A stretch of DNA of 64,000 bases, from the NCBI GenBank assembly GCA_949752745.1, contig OX457025.1:52101098-52165097 (forward strand). Direction: 5' to 3'. Below are positions 40,523 to 50,480 of this stretch, in pieces (positions within the stretch are counted from its first letter, which is position 1; the number at the start of each line of letters is the position of its first letter). Under the pieces are notes generated by a model. That model was not told where the DNA came from, made no database searches, and worked only from the letters and a program-made list of their open reading frames with translations. The translations under genes and the position numbers were made by a program. This stretch comes from Protula sp. h YS-2021. Lineage: Eukaryota; Annelida; Polychaeta; Sabellida; Serpulidae.

Positions 40523-40835
40523 CGAATTCAAGCAAATGAACCATTTCTTCATTTATTAGCATGTACTAGTACAACACAACGTAGTTCCTTATTGAAGCAA
40601 GCTACAAAAGATGAATTAGCCAGTGTGTTTGAAATATGTTTGAATATACTGCATGGACACTTACCATTGAAATCACATATGCATAAAAATAAACCACTCG
40701 AACACTTAGCTGATAAGAAAATTTCCCTTAAGCGTTAAAAGAAGTTGATTTATCAAAAAGGTGGGTTTATTGGAACAATTACAGGAATTGCACTTCCATT
40801 ATTAGCTCAGTTGTTATTAGTTGTTATTAAAATGA
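40514..40835 (+). pseudogene. Relic of the 108-residue basic protein
   Basis: The start codon is now GTG. LHLLACTSTTQRSSLLKQATKDELASVFEICLNIL is recognisable in 19-residue stretches against 16410-16736. A TAA follows SLKR at 40736. The C-terminal part (LIYQKGGFIGTI) continues after it. Confidence 0.75.
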
Positions 40836-41365
40836 AGCATGATTTGAAACTGGCCCTTATTTCTGAATCAAAATAAAGAAAATTATTGTCACGTCAACCT
40901 TCAAGTCAAGGTATTAAAGTGAATAAACTTTTAAAAAGGAAACGAAATCATGAAACTGCTACAGAAAGGTCTCAATTTCTTGGTCGTCATTTACGATTAA
41001 TTCAGTCACAACAACAAAAGTCTTCTGTAACATCTGCTGCAGAAAAATCGGAAAAGTCACAACAGTTAACATTTTTAAACCATTTTCAACCTATATATCA
41101 TTAGATGGATAGTTAAGAATGAACTTGAAAACTAGATATGTTATTGAAAATGACAACATTATTGATTTACTAAAAGAAGCATTGGTTGCTGCAAGAAGAA
41201 GAGAACGACAAATATCACCTCGAAGATGGAAGCAGCTTATTCAGGAAATTGAAGATGCTAATATTTGAAAACTGTTTTGGGCAAAAAGATAACTCATGGA
41301 TATATTACAAGAAATGAAACAGCGTCAACAAAGACAGTTTTCAGAATGGATGGGAAAACTTTTAA
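40832..41365 (+). pseudogene. Relic of the 193-residue Polinton protein
   Basis: Recognisable segments: VNKLLKRKRNHETA, FLGRHLRLIQSQQQK, FLNHFQPIYH, then a deletion and ALVAARRRERQ, QLIQEIEDANI. Several stops. Confidence 0.75.
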
Positions 41366-41618
41366 TATGGTTTAAAGAGTTATGTTGTTGTTGTCAAGAA
41401 AATTAAATTAAAACTCATATTCCTGTAAAATAAGGTGTGCAAGTGCTTGTTGTCAAAGAGTAGTGAGAGATAGCAGCAATGTGGACTATGAACGCAACAA
41501 ACGCAATGCCGGCAACGTACGTAGTAACGTACGTAATGTACGTAGTGTGACAGGTACGCGCTATGCACTACGTAATGTATATACGCATCCACTCCGTCAA
41601 CGTGCATATACAATTTAG
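41350..41618 (+). pseudogene. Relic of the 70-residue Cys-rich protein
   Basis: MGKLLIWFKELCCCCQEN is readable, then TAA. The rest (HIPVK, CASACCQ, and a region with GTACGTA repeats at 41515-41560) follows the Pol-2 gene. Confidence 0.6.
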
Positions 41619-41623
41619 TCAAC

Positions 41624-41860
41624 ATGGGGTCAACAAGTATTTATATTATTTTGCCCAATAATGCTAGCATAAATCCTACTAAAAACCCTCTAATTGTCAA
41701 ATTCATTTGTTTCGTACATTATATTTGAAGTGGCCTTAGCTTAGTCGTGTAGCTCAAGACGTTGTTGGGCTATTGATAAGTACACCAAACAAAGCTGTTA
41801 GAAGGAGAAAGAAAGTGAAAGGAACAACATGAAAAATATGTTTGTAAAATAAGAAACACA
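41624..41860 (+). pseudogene. Fused remnants of minor capsid (5' part) and pX-like (3' part) genes
   Basis: Similarity to the minor capsid gene starts at ATG 41624 (STSIYIILPNNASI) and stops after EVALA near 41740. It jumps to sequence like the 3' end of the pX-like gene (GTCGTGTAGCTCAAGACG, then Lys/Arg codons). About 0.8-0.9 kb present in Pol-2 is deleted. Confidence 0.65.
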
Positions 41861-41864
41861 AGGA

Positions 41865-43219
41865 ATGTCAATAATACATGATCATTCTTGTGAATGTAGT
41901 CTTTCTCCATTGCAATGGTTTCGTATACCACTAACAGAAACCGCTGTAAAAAAATGTTTTGGTGTAGACTATCAACCGCTCACTGCCCTTAGAGATGGTG
42001 ATCCAGTAGAATTTTATCTCCTGCTAGTACAGAAGAATGTTTAGATTTAAAGAATAGTAGACTTCATATTGTAAATACTATTGTCAAGGGAGATGGTACA
42101 GTTTGTCGTGAAGATGATAGAGTAACATCTATCAATGATTTATTTAATGTTTTATGGTGTAATAATGAATTAGTTTTAAATGATTGATTGATTTCACATA
42201 GTAACAATTCCCATGGTTACACCAGCATGATTTCTGGCCTCATCCCTGATTCGGAAGAAAGTCTTAATTCTGAACGCTCTATGCTTTTGATCTATAAGGA
42301 TACTGCTGGATCAACGCGGTGAAATCAGCCAATCAGGGAAAGTATATACCAGGTTTTCATGTAAATGCTGATGGTGGTGAAATATCTGAAGCAGGAAATA
42401 ATTATTTACATAATCGTTGGCTGCATTTGCGTCTAAGTCGTGAGTTTATGCTTACAGGTGCCTCAAGAGTAGATTTGTTTGAAAAGGATCGTTAACTTCC
42501 CAATGGTATGAGCATAAAATTGCGTTTCCGTAGGTAAAAAAGATGAATTTTTATTAATGGCTCTAAATGATACCTTTAAGGTAGAAGTGAGAGATGTGCT
42601 TTTAACCATTCACAAAGTGAGGGCTAGTCCAGTTATTCAGCTAGGACCTACGGATGCATTGATGAAAACTCCTGCCAAGTTTCGTATTATTAGAAAAAAA
42701 CGTAAATTTATGCTATTCCTGTTGGATTTCAATCTTAATCTTTTGTGAAAGATAATATCTTTTTGGGTCAATTACCAAAAGTGTTGTCATTGGAATGGTT
42801 TATAACGAAGTGTTTGCTTGAACAGTAGTGATAATTTTAAACACTTTGATATCAATTACATGCAGCTTTATACTGTTGTTGAACCAGTCCTACCCAAACC
42901 TCTCAAGCTGAACATGGTTTAAAGAAAATGTCTTGACGCTTTTGAAACTCTTTACAAATCTGCTGATAAATTGAAGGTGAGAAAAGCTCCATCACAAAAT
43001 GGGAATATTGGCCCTGAGATTATGCTTTATTTTCTTTTCACTTAACACCTGATTATGATGGAGATGGCTATATCGCCTTTATCAAGCATGAAAAACTGCG
43101 GCTAGAGATGAATTTTGCTGGTGCTTTGCAAAATACAGGCATTTATAATCTATGCTGAATTCGACAACATCATTGAAATAAGTGCGAATCGTAGCATTCA
43201 GTTTGATTATAAATCATGA
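41865..43219 (+). pseudogene. Major capsid protein relic
   Basis: Aligns along 18642-20011: MSIIHDHSCEC start, GLIPDSEESLNSERS, LTIHKVRASPVIQLGPTDAL, and the final NIIEISANRSIQFDYKS. At least six stops or frameshifts. Its stop overlaps the protease start as ATGA. Confidence 0.85.
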
Positions 43220-43621
43220 ATACAAAGCAGATAGATGCCATATTGACGCATGATGTTATGATAAAAGACTTATTCCACGGAGTGTTACCCATGGATCAAC
43301 TGCCAACATTACAGCAAAGAGCATATGTCATCAGCACAGACAATCATGATGAACCTGGTGAACATTGGGTTGCCGTATACTTTGACAAAGTATTGGAATT
43401 TGTTGACTCTTATGGACTTGCACCTGTAGATAATCGTTTAGAAAAGTTTTTTTAATAATGAGTCTGTATATAATTCGATATCATTACAACAGCCCTTTCC
43501 AATATTTGTGGTTTTTATTATGTGTGTCATATACTACAAAGCTCGAGATCATAGTATGTTTGACATTGTAGATATATTAAAAGACTTTTTATATAAACAT
43601 TGTAAACCATTGTTCTATTAA
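43216..43621 (+). pseudogene. Adenain-like protease relic
   Basis: MNTKQIDAILTHDVMIKDLF through GEHWVAVYF and FVDSYGLAP is open to 43455. Then a frameshift and loss of sequence at the catalytic cysteine region (CGFYYVCHI), ending KPLFY. Confidence 0.85.
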
Positions 43622-43739
43622 AAATTGTTTAATGTTTAAATTTGTAGTTAAGTGATATGTTTATCTAAATGATAAGTAATGCCATATCCTTCTACTGAGT
43701 TACTGGAGGATCACTGGTGAGATGTGAATTTTATTTAAA

Positions 43740-43895
43740 TGTAGAGTCCCTGGCGTGGTGCTAACTCACCCGTAAGCCCCTTTTCATTCATATGGAAGGG
43801 TCCCTGACGAGGTGTTAATTCATCCAAAACCCTCTTTATTTATTTATTTTCCATTCTTAAGAAGGGTCCCTGGCGAGGTGTAAACTCACCTGTAA
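43740..43895. repeat. Three copies of a GGGTCCCTGGCGAGGTGTTAACTCACC-like unit
   Basis: Units at about 43747, 43798 and 43865, separated by A/T-rich linkers, 120 nt after the protease relic. Not present in Pol-2 or Pol-4; possibly a small insertion. Confidence 0.6.
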
Positions 43896-44199
43896 ACTAT
43901 ACATATAATTTTAGTGAAAGAAAAGTGATTTTAATACATTTATACATTTAATGTAATGGCTTTTAAAGTTTGATTTATTTCATTAAATGTAATGTAATTA
44001 GGTTCTCTTTGAAAAAGTTTAATGCAGCTTTTTTCATGATATGCAATTAAGTAAAGTGTATTTGAGGGAGAAAAATAATAAACAGTTGAAGAGCATCACA
44101 TGTGTTTTATTAAACATATCAAATTACAAATATTTACGATTATTGAGAATAAAAACAAAATTACAATTAATTACTAAGAACAAACAAAGTATTTCAAAT

Positions 44200-44490
44200 A
44201 CATATTATGCCAGTACATGTAACATATTAGCACACTCACAACAATTTAAGTTGATATAGGTATTATGTTATAACCCCGTTTGTAAAGCTATGAAAACTGA
44301 CTTAGCATTGATCTAGCCCAATTACTTTCACATCAGCATGGTTTGATAGTGTAAGTTCATTTAAACCTTCCACAGTCTCTATCATAGTCCACACATTAGT
44401 CAATTTTCTTTGAATCACGTATCAATTGCACGTATCTTTTGGTTCAAAGTTAAGTTTCAAGTTCTCGCCAAGCATTAAAAAACTTGACTC
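44200..44490 (-). pseudogene. Relic of a PC4-like gene (homologue of 20815-21180)
   Basis: The sequence around 44250-44360 (ATAGGTATTATG, CCCCGTTTGTAAAGCTATGA) matches the 3' half of the gene at 20815. Frames are broken. Confidence 0.55.
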
Positions 44491-44755
44491 CAATGTTCTG
44501 CCCTGAGTGTGATAAAATCGTAGCACCGGTATGCTTGTCATACTGTTGAAACTGTATACCGCGTTTTCCGTCACGTTCAATAGCTCTCACTTTAAGATGA
44601 TCAGAGATTTGTAGAAGAAATCTTGGTATTGGTAAAGATTCAAAATGCTCCTTCACCACAGTTTGATCTTCAAGAGATAGGACAATGAAAGTTCCATAGT
44701 AACAGATCGTGAGTTCACCCAAGTAATCTGGAGATAGTTGCACATTTGAGTTCAT
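44450..44755 (-). pseudogene. Relic of the 117-residue PC4-like gene
   Basis: MNSNVQLSPDYLGELTICYY, FIVLSLEDQTVVKEHFESL and GIQFQQYDKHTG match 21083-21436. The frame is open for 101 codons, but the conserved VEWNALLQAL end is frameshifted. It is the best-preserved gene of Pol-3 and overlaps the next relic, as in Pol-2. Confidence 0.6.
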
Positions 44756-44869
44756 GATGATAAATGAGTTCTAATGAACCATCTTCTGAATGTCACAACA
44801 TTTATACGCATCAATCTGCTGAAGCGCGTGATATACTGACTTGCTGATTCTTTCTTAAGCGAAACTGTA

Positions 44870-45400
44870 TTTGCATTCAGTATGAGTTTCTGAATGGCAT
44901 TCTTCACTAATGTGATCATGAACTTGCACACGATCCGCTCTCATTAAGTCATGGCAATTCTAGCAATGAGTAGCTTGAGCACACTGTTTCTTATCCCCAG
45001 CAGTCATTTCAATAGGTTTTTTGGATTGCTCAATCGATTCACAATGTCATCATGTTCATCCAACATTTTCTTTAGAAATTTGTGAGCAACATCAAGCACA
45101 AGATCACGCTTCTCATATTCGCTGACGACAACATAGGCAAAACTATTGGCCTTATGATGTTGGTATCGACCATCCTTCTATTTCTCTGCACAACATTCAA
45201 AGTCAGCATAAAGGGTGCCTTTATGTTCAGCATTGTTGAAGACATGGAAACAAACGCGGTAAGCAATAAGTCCTCTTTCTTTACGGAGATCAATAAGTTT
45301 TTCACACAAATGTTCCTCAAATTCATCTAAGTTTGGTCGTAGCCCATGACACCATCCACATTTCACTTCTTCATTGAGATATTGATGTTATCACTTCAAT
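44870..45400 (-). pseudogene. DNA polymerase remnant (exonuclease I and HNH region only)
   Basis: From about 45370 leftward: CGWCHGLRPNLDEFEEHLC, LYADFECCAEK (ExoI), YQHHKANSFAYVVVSEY, then a degraded HNH segment near 44880-44960. The rest of the roughly 3.4-kb gene is gone. Confidence 0.75.
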
Positions 45401-45479
45401 GTCTTGGTGGTAAGTGATGAAAATTGCAGTAGCTTTGATAAATAACTTCATCGGTGACATCATCAGTGAAGGAGTTGAG

Positions 45480-45770
45480 ATGTTGACATATTTCACTTTT
45501 CTTCTTCAAAAACAATCCATTAAATAATCCACCACGCAATAGTAAACCCATTCATCAGTACCAATAAAGTAAAATTTAGAATCAAAATCAAAGATCTCTG
45601 CGTCTTCTATTCCAGTTTCATAACACTTTTTAATAAACTTGTTGTATAAATCAATTCTATTAAAGTTGTAGTGCTCAATGTTCCAAAAGGTATGTAAATG
45701 ATAAAGCTTTTCTGTCGCAGATTCAAAGATAGTCAGTTCAGCAAACATAAAGTCTCTATAGATCTGTTTA
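45480..45770 (-). pseudogene. Small helical accessory gene, right-end copy
   Basis: Open from 45748 to 45506: MFAELTIFESATEKLYHLHT, NKFIKKCYETGIEDAE, FDFDSKFYFIGTDEWVYYC. Similarity to the left-end copy and to 13161 extends upstream of the ATG. It is part of the inverted terminal repeat. Confidence 0.65.
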
Positions 45771-46356
45771 AAAATAACACATTCGAAGCAAAATAAGTCT
45801 TGCGGAACATTTTGGTGAAAAAATGGTTGAAATCGGTCGAGTATCTCAAAGTTACGGGTTGTTGCTGTTGGCGTGTCTGTCTTATATACTGTATAGCCAA
45901 AAAGCCATGGGGTGGGGGGGGGGGGTCATTCCAAGCGTAAAACTATGCTAAAATAAGACATTTCCACCTAGGGGAGAGGGTCCAAAGGTCAAAAACCCAA
46001 AATGTTAAGAATTGTCTGAAACGTGTAAATATGCTAAAATCCCTATTATCGCCCAGGAAGCGGGGTGAGAGGGTATAAAAAATAAAAAATGCTCAGAATT
46101 GCTTGAAACGTGTAAATCTGCTAAAATCCCTATTTTCGCCCGGGGGGGGGGGGGGGGGTCCGAGGGTCACAAAATGAAAGGTCTTCAGAATAGTCTGAAA
46201 CGTGTAGAATATGTAGAAATCTCAATTTCCTGCCTTAGGGGTTTATTATCCAAAAGTGCCATGATTTCTACACATACCATCTATACGGGTTCAGGCTCAG
46301 ACTAGACGCTCACCAGGGGGTTTAGGGGAGTCCAGAAATCTCGCACTGTACCTACT
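45480..46356. repeat. Right terminal inverted repeat of Pol-3
   Basis: Inverted partner of 37267-38250. It includes a run of about 18 G at 46141-46158 and three diverged repeat units with AGAATTG(C/T)CTGAAACGTGTAA. Confidence 0.8.
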
Positions 46357-46362
46357 AACCCC
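46357..46362. repeat. Right target-site duplication of Pol-3 (AACCCC)
   Basis: Exact copy of 37261-37266. Confidence 0.9.
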
Positions 46363-47062
46363 GTTTGTGAAGGAAACGCAGAGTATTGAACGAAAAGACT
46401 CCCTTTTAAAAAACGAAGTCGGAACACCGCGCGGACCGCATCTGGCCTCAAACAACCCCCCTTTCTCCGCGTTTTTTTTTTTTTGGACAAGCATGGCAAT
46501 ACAAAATGTACCAAATGGTCCCCATTGGGACTTTATGCTCCTGCCAGGAGGCTTTATCATCCCTGTGTGTACATTACGGGGACGCAATCCACTTTCTATT
46601 GCAAGATTCCACACCGCGTGTTTATAACTGAATTATCTAAATGATTGTATGTTTACCTAAAAATTAGTCCATTATAGCATGTGCCAGAATCGAAGAAAAG
46701 AGTGTGTTGTTCATTATAAAGATATTTAAGAAAATAAACCTGGCTGCTTTAACTTTTCAAAAAAAAAATTAAATTAAAATAATAAAATGAACAAATGTAG
46801 CTTATATAACTTCCACAGTTGAAGTAATGGGCTTGATCTATTGCACTTCTTACAGCATGCTGAAGTGAATTAAGACAACAAACTGGATAGCTTGATTTCC
46901 TTTACTGTGCTTAATATTTAACACAACTTGCTTACTTCATTCCCAGCAGATTTTAGGCAAGAAAAAAAAACGAGTTTAATTTCACTCGTCCCCTACCTAA
47001 AATTGGTGATGGGTTCATACAATGATGTATTCATGCAATAAAGTTAAATCATACAAGTAATT
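46363..47062. other. Host spacer, no gene identified
   Basis: No coding pattern is seen. The A/T-rich sequence around 46735-46800 and 46940-47060 looks like intron or 3' flank of the exon that follows on the minus strand. Confidence 0.4.
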
Positions 47063-47205
47063 TTAACTTGAATAAAACCTACGCTGCATTCTTGCATTTT
47101 GCTGTAGGGCTCTTTCATAGACCCGTTCTTTCTTCTTTATTTTTGTCAGTTCGTCTTGGCTCAAAGATCGCGTGGCAGACTGACCACTCCTTGTTTCGTC
47201 TGCAT
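47063..47205 (-). CDS. Probable terminal coding exon of an unidentified host gene
   Basis: On the minus strand a pyrimidine-rich tract and AAATTTAAAG (acceptor AG at 47206-47207) lead into a 47-codon frame ending at TAA 47063-47065. It reads ETRSGQSATRSLSQDELTKI then KKKERVYERALQQNARMQRR. The sequence is non-repetitive and protein-like. I do not recognise the gene; the upstream exons would lie to the right, where Pol-4 now sits. Confidence 0.4.
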
Positions 47206-47767
47206 CTTTAAATTTAAGAAAAAGGACAAAAAGAAATCATTTGACCTTAAACCAAGATCTTGCTGCAAATAATTGGCTTAAGGATTTCATTAAATATTGC
47301 AAAATATCGACGACTAATGAATTCTTGAAATGGTAGCTCGAGTAGCGTTAATGTGATAAGATACTGATTTCTTGTATCCAGTTTGTGACGGTTGTCATCA
47401 AAGCATTTGAAATACTCTTAATTCAATACACTGTCTGATTTTTCTTCATTGAATATTCAATTATTTAGGCCTAAATTGAAAATTTATCCGATGAATGTTT
47501 ACCAACGGTATCGTTTTATTAACATCGGCGATTGTTTGGGGAAACTTCATTGTGCGTATCGCTTAACTTCGCAGTGAGGTTTTTGTGACGTGTGTGGTTA
47601 GTGGACAGGAAAATGCATCAAACGAATCAAATCATATAAGTATTCAGTATTTAGTCAGCTGGCCACTCATAAGCAGCGCTTTTCGTTTGGCTTGTGGTAA
47701 TGAAGTTTTGAGCAGCACATCTCATGAAGTCCCATGCCACCAAAGGTGTAATGCCTCTTTAGTCGCT

Positions 47768-47832
47768 AATTCGTGAAAAAGTACATCTCGGGTGGCAAGG
47801 CCACCCTCGATATATTATATTTCACGAAACCA
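47768..47832. repeat. Hairpin-forming inverted repeat
   Basis: TTCGTGAAA (47770) pairs with TTTCACGAA (47820), and inside it GGGTGGC/GCCACCC closes a 3-nt loop. It may be a tiny foldback element 20 bp from the Pol-4 end. The rest of 47206-47846 shows nothing else. Confidence 0.5.
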
Positions 47833-47846
47833 CTGCTTTTCAGTAG

Positions 47847-47852
47847 GATAAA
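47847..47852. repeat. Expected left target-site duplication of Pol-4 (GATAAA)
   Basis: Six bases before the terminal AGTGGGGCTCCG. The partner lies beyond the window, so this is untested. Confidence 0.5.
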
Positions 47853-48360
47853 AGTGGGGCTCCGAAAACAGGAAGTGACGTCATAATGACGTCAGGAGGT
47901 GTTTTCGTAGCCCCATGGGGCTCCGAAAACAGTGACGTCATTTTGACGTGATATAGACGTGATATAGACGTGTTATGGAGGTCATATGGAGGTCATATGA
48001 ACGTCATAATGACGTGATAGGGATATTGGGCAGCCATTCAAACGGGCGACCATTCAAACGACCATTCAAACGAGCGGCCATTCAAACAACCATTCAAGCG
48101 GGCGGCCATTGAAACGGGCAGCTGGAGCACACTTTTTTTAATTTTTTATTTCTCTCCACACATATAACACCGCAGCAGACGGACAGACGGACAGATGAGA
48201 CACCTCCCCAAACGTACAAGTTCTCTATTTTATAAATAGAGAACTCATAGCTACATGGTTAGAGCTCACCTATAAGGCCCCCTTAAAGTCAAAAGGGGGT
48301 ATAAAAAAGGGGTATAAAAATAGCCCTCCCTTTTTTTCATTTCCCACACTCTCATGCATA
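47853..48360. repeat. Left terminal region of Pol-4
   Basis: The terminal AGTGGGGCTCCGAAAACAGG is followed by the ETS-CRE composite GGAAGTGACGTCA at 47871-47883, an inverted second copy of the terminal sequence at 47899-47930, TGACGT/TAGACGT repeats to 48020, CATTCAAACGGGCGGC repeats at 48030-48120, and a C/G-run block near 48280-48340. It mirrors 6012-6574. Confidence 0.85.
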
Positions 48361-48408
48361 CACATACATACTAACACCATGACACGATTAGCGCTTATTT
48401 CGTATAAG

Positions 48409-48429
48409 TGGGTGGCCCTTAGAAGGGCC
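48409..48429 (-). promoter_or_regulatory. Histone-type mRNA 3' stem-loop downstream of the RING gene
   Basis: On the minus strand GGCCCT-TCTA-AGGGCC-ACCCA, identical to Pol-1. It begins 40 nt after the stop of the frame that carries the RING motif. Confidence 0.65.
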
Positions 48430-48468
48430 GGTAGATTTTTGCTGCTGCTGCTGCTGCTGCTTCCGGAC

Positions 48469-49021
48469 TCAGAAAAATTCGACGATGTCTTGGAATGGCC
48501 TGCTGCAGTGTGTGAGTTGCTGCCCATTGAAAAGGAAGTGATCGCCTCTCATGCCACAGGTGAAACATCTGACTGTGTAGCAGTTGTTCAGGGCCAACAG
48601 CTGCGTCCAATGGGCTGCGCAAATCAAGCAAAGCTGGTGGCCACTTTCTGTCAGTATCCGGTCTGGGGAGATCATGATGCCACATCCAGCGCAAATCTCC
48701 AGGTCCTGTTGGAGGAAGTATCTCCCCCAGGCCGGATACTCTTCCTCTTCAAGACGCGATGGAATGGTCTCTCCCAGCATGGTTGTCCTGAAGAAAGTCC
48801 CGTCATAATCGCCAGCCTCGATGTCCCTGAGTCGCTTTCCAAGTGTGACCCTTCTATCAAAAAAGACGGGCACGCATAGGATTGATCCGTGAGCAGGGTC
48901 CGGCAGCAGCTGGAAGAAGTACACTCTTTTCTGGTGGTGTCGGTGGCGGTGTGACACGCAGGTGAAGTTCTCTGACTTGAGCAATGGTGAGAGCATCATT
49001 CAACGCGAAGAAGCACTCCAT
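48469..49021 (-). pseudogene. RING-type accessory gene, frameshifted
   Basis: Homologue of 5402-5908. It starts at ATG 49021 (MECFFALNDALTIAQVREL). A shift near 48925 separates this from the rest (VYFFQLLPDPAHGSILCVPV, CAGCGIMIS, SGHQLCLICA, CFTCG), which is open. The stop has moved 17 codons downstream relative to Pol-1. RING ligands are all kept. Confidence 0.75.
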
Positions 49022-49063
49022 GTTGACGGAAGCGAGTTTGAGCCCAAACTGAAAAGACCATGG

Positions 49064-49071
49064 CTTATATA
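49064..49071 (-). promoter_or_regulatory. TATA box of the RING-type gene
   Basis: TATATAAG on the minus strand, 43 nt before the ATG at 49021. Confidence 0.65.
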
Positions 49072-49088
49072 ACACCTCAAGTGAGGAC

Positions 49089-49250
49089 CCCCCCCCCCCC
49101 CCAGCGATAAAAGTAAGGACCCCCCTCGGAGATAGAAGCAAACTGCCTGCATTATGTGAGGACCCCCCGGCCCGTCGACCTTTAAGCATACACTTTATCT
49201 ATATGGGTGAGCTGGTCCCATAAAGCGAGGACCCCCCCCCCCCCGCCCCT
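49089..49250. repeat. C/G-run repeats between divergent promoters
   Basis: Three to four runs of 6-16 C with GAGGACCCC. One 50-bp segment (GGCCCGTCGACCTTTAAGCA onward) is absent from Pol-1 but present, inverted, at the right side of Pol-4 (63424-63476). Confidence 0.85.
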
Positions 49251-49289
49251 CGACTTTTTAGCCGCTGGCTCACGGCTCACCGACAGTAG

Positions 49290-49296
49290 TATAAAA
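49290..49296 (+). promoter_or_regulatory. TATA box of the acidic accessory gene
   Basis: TATAAAA (context AGTATAAAAAGGTCGG), 50 nt before ATG 49341. Confidence 0.7.
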
Positions 49297-49340
49297 AGGT
49301 CGGTTCGACACCTCTATAGCCATTGCATTGCCAAACCATC

Positions 49341-50426
49341 ATGGAGACGTCTCGAAAAGCAGCAACGGCTAGCAACATGGAAATTGATAGCCTGTTCAGC
49401 AATAAAACAATGGCTTTTACAGATAGAGTTTTAACTGAAGAGGAGACTGCTGCCTTCCTAAGTACACTAGCAGAAGCTGAAAAAGCCTTGGAGGAAGCAT
49501 TAGGGGCTCCGTCAGACGTGTCTACAGTACAGCAAACTAGGCCTGAAGAAGTACAGCAAGCAATGCCCGATCCTGAGGGATCTGACTACCCGTTCTGGGT
49601 TGCCAATGCGCTTGTAAATGGTAGCGCCAAACCACTTAGTACAAAGTTACAGGCGCATCTAGAGCATCTTGAGGAAGAAGTGGTCATGCCAAGCGATGAC
49701 GACGGTGACGACGACGATGACGACAATGATGACAACGACGGTGATGACGACACTGACGACAATGACGACAACGACGATGACGACAGCGACGACGATGAAA
49801 AGCAGCTCAAATCTAAATTTGAATTAAGCAAAACTATTCCTGTTACAGAGGAAGACGTCACGCTGTTGAAACGAAACTTTCAAGCAGTGATTCCTCTGAT
49901 CGATTGCAACATCTTATGGCGCTTATGTGAAGAAGGCTTTTTCGATCAGCACACATACATCTACCTAACGGAAGAAGTGAACACTGTCATTCAGCTTATC
50001 TACATGCTAGAAGGAAACATAGAGCATCTTCCCGCGTCAGAGCCACAGTTCTCCGAAGCCCTGACCCGACGTTTCGTTCAACTTATTAGAAGTCTTCATG
50101 AGGAACTTTTTAAGACTTTATGTCTACCGGCGCCAAAGTGTGTTGATGAGGCTCGCGATTCCAAATGTGCAAAGGTCATGCTACATGGCTTCAAGTACCT
50201 TGCAGAACGTATTAAGGTGTATGATATGATGGCTTACCTCTATGAAAAAGGACATTTCACCATGCCAATGCTCTTTCAATGGATAATTGGGAGTCGCAAA
50301 CGAGGCGACTTTTTAGTGATCGTCATGAGACAATCTCTAACAGACGGTTTGCCAACAGCCTTTCTGGATGGTTTCAACGAGATCACTCCGCGATTTTGCA
50401 AACATCTCATGAAAACATACATGTAA
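49341..50426 (+). CDS. Acidic accessory protein with CARD/death-fold-like C-terminal helices
   Basis: This is 361 residues from ATG 49341 (METSRKAATASN), about 93-95% identical by eye to the Pol-1 protein. The Asp-rich tract has a different repeat pattern but keeps the frame. The C-terminal helices (LIDCNILWRLCEEGFF, IKVYDMMAYLYEKGHFT, GLPTAFLDGFNEI) are almost unchanged. That this gene stays open in an element full of nonsense codons is notable. A viral death-fold modulator is a hypothesis only; no catalytic motif is visible. Confidence 0.7.
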   Translation: METSRKAATASNMEIDSLFSNKTMAFTDRVLTEEETAAFLSTLAEAEKALEEALGAPSDVSTVQQTRPEEVQQAMPDPEGSDYPFWVANALVNGSAKPLSTKLQAHLEHLEEEVVMPSDDDGDDDDDDNDDNDGDDDTDDNDDNDDDDSDDDEKQLKSKFELSKTIPVTEEDVTLLKRNFQAVIPLIDCNILWRLCEEGFFDQHTYIYLTEEVNTVIQLIYMLEGNIEHLPASEPQFSEALTRRFVQLIRSLHEELFKTLCLPAPKCVDEARDSKCAKVMLHGFKYLAERIKVYDMMAYLYEKGHFTMPMLFQWIIGSRKRGDFLVIVMRQSLTDGLPTAFLDGFNEITPRFCKHLMKTYM

Positions 50427-50432
50427 TATCCA

Positions 50433-50439
50433 TATAAAA
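50433..50439 (+). promoter_or_regulatory. TATA box of the PC4-like zinc-ribbon gene
   Basis: TATAAAA (context CCATATAAAAGGAGTGAG), 48 nt before ATG 50481 and 7 nt after the upstream stop. Confidence 0.7.
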
Positions 50440-50480
50440 GGAGTGAGGTGTCAAGTGCAGTCATCATTCGACGCGCAGCC

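Larger units (their letters stand above)
37267..46356. mobile_element. Decayed Polinton element Pol-3 (9.1 kb)
   Basis: The ends AGTAGGTACA(T/G)TGCGAGATTTCTGGA are inverted copies, and the 6-bp duplication is intact. Gene order follows Pol-2, with the 110-residue and 155-residue accessory genes first, but every gene has several stops or indels. Two large deletions have removed most of the minor capsid and pX-like genes and most of the polymerase with the 124-residue and PC4 genes. It is a relic related to Pol-2, older than the other copies. Confidence 0.93.
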
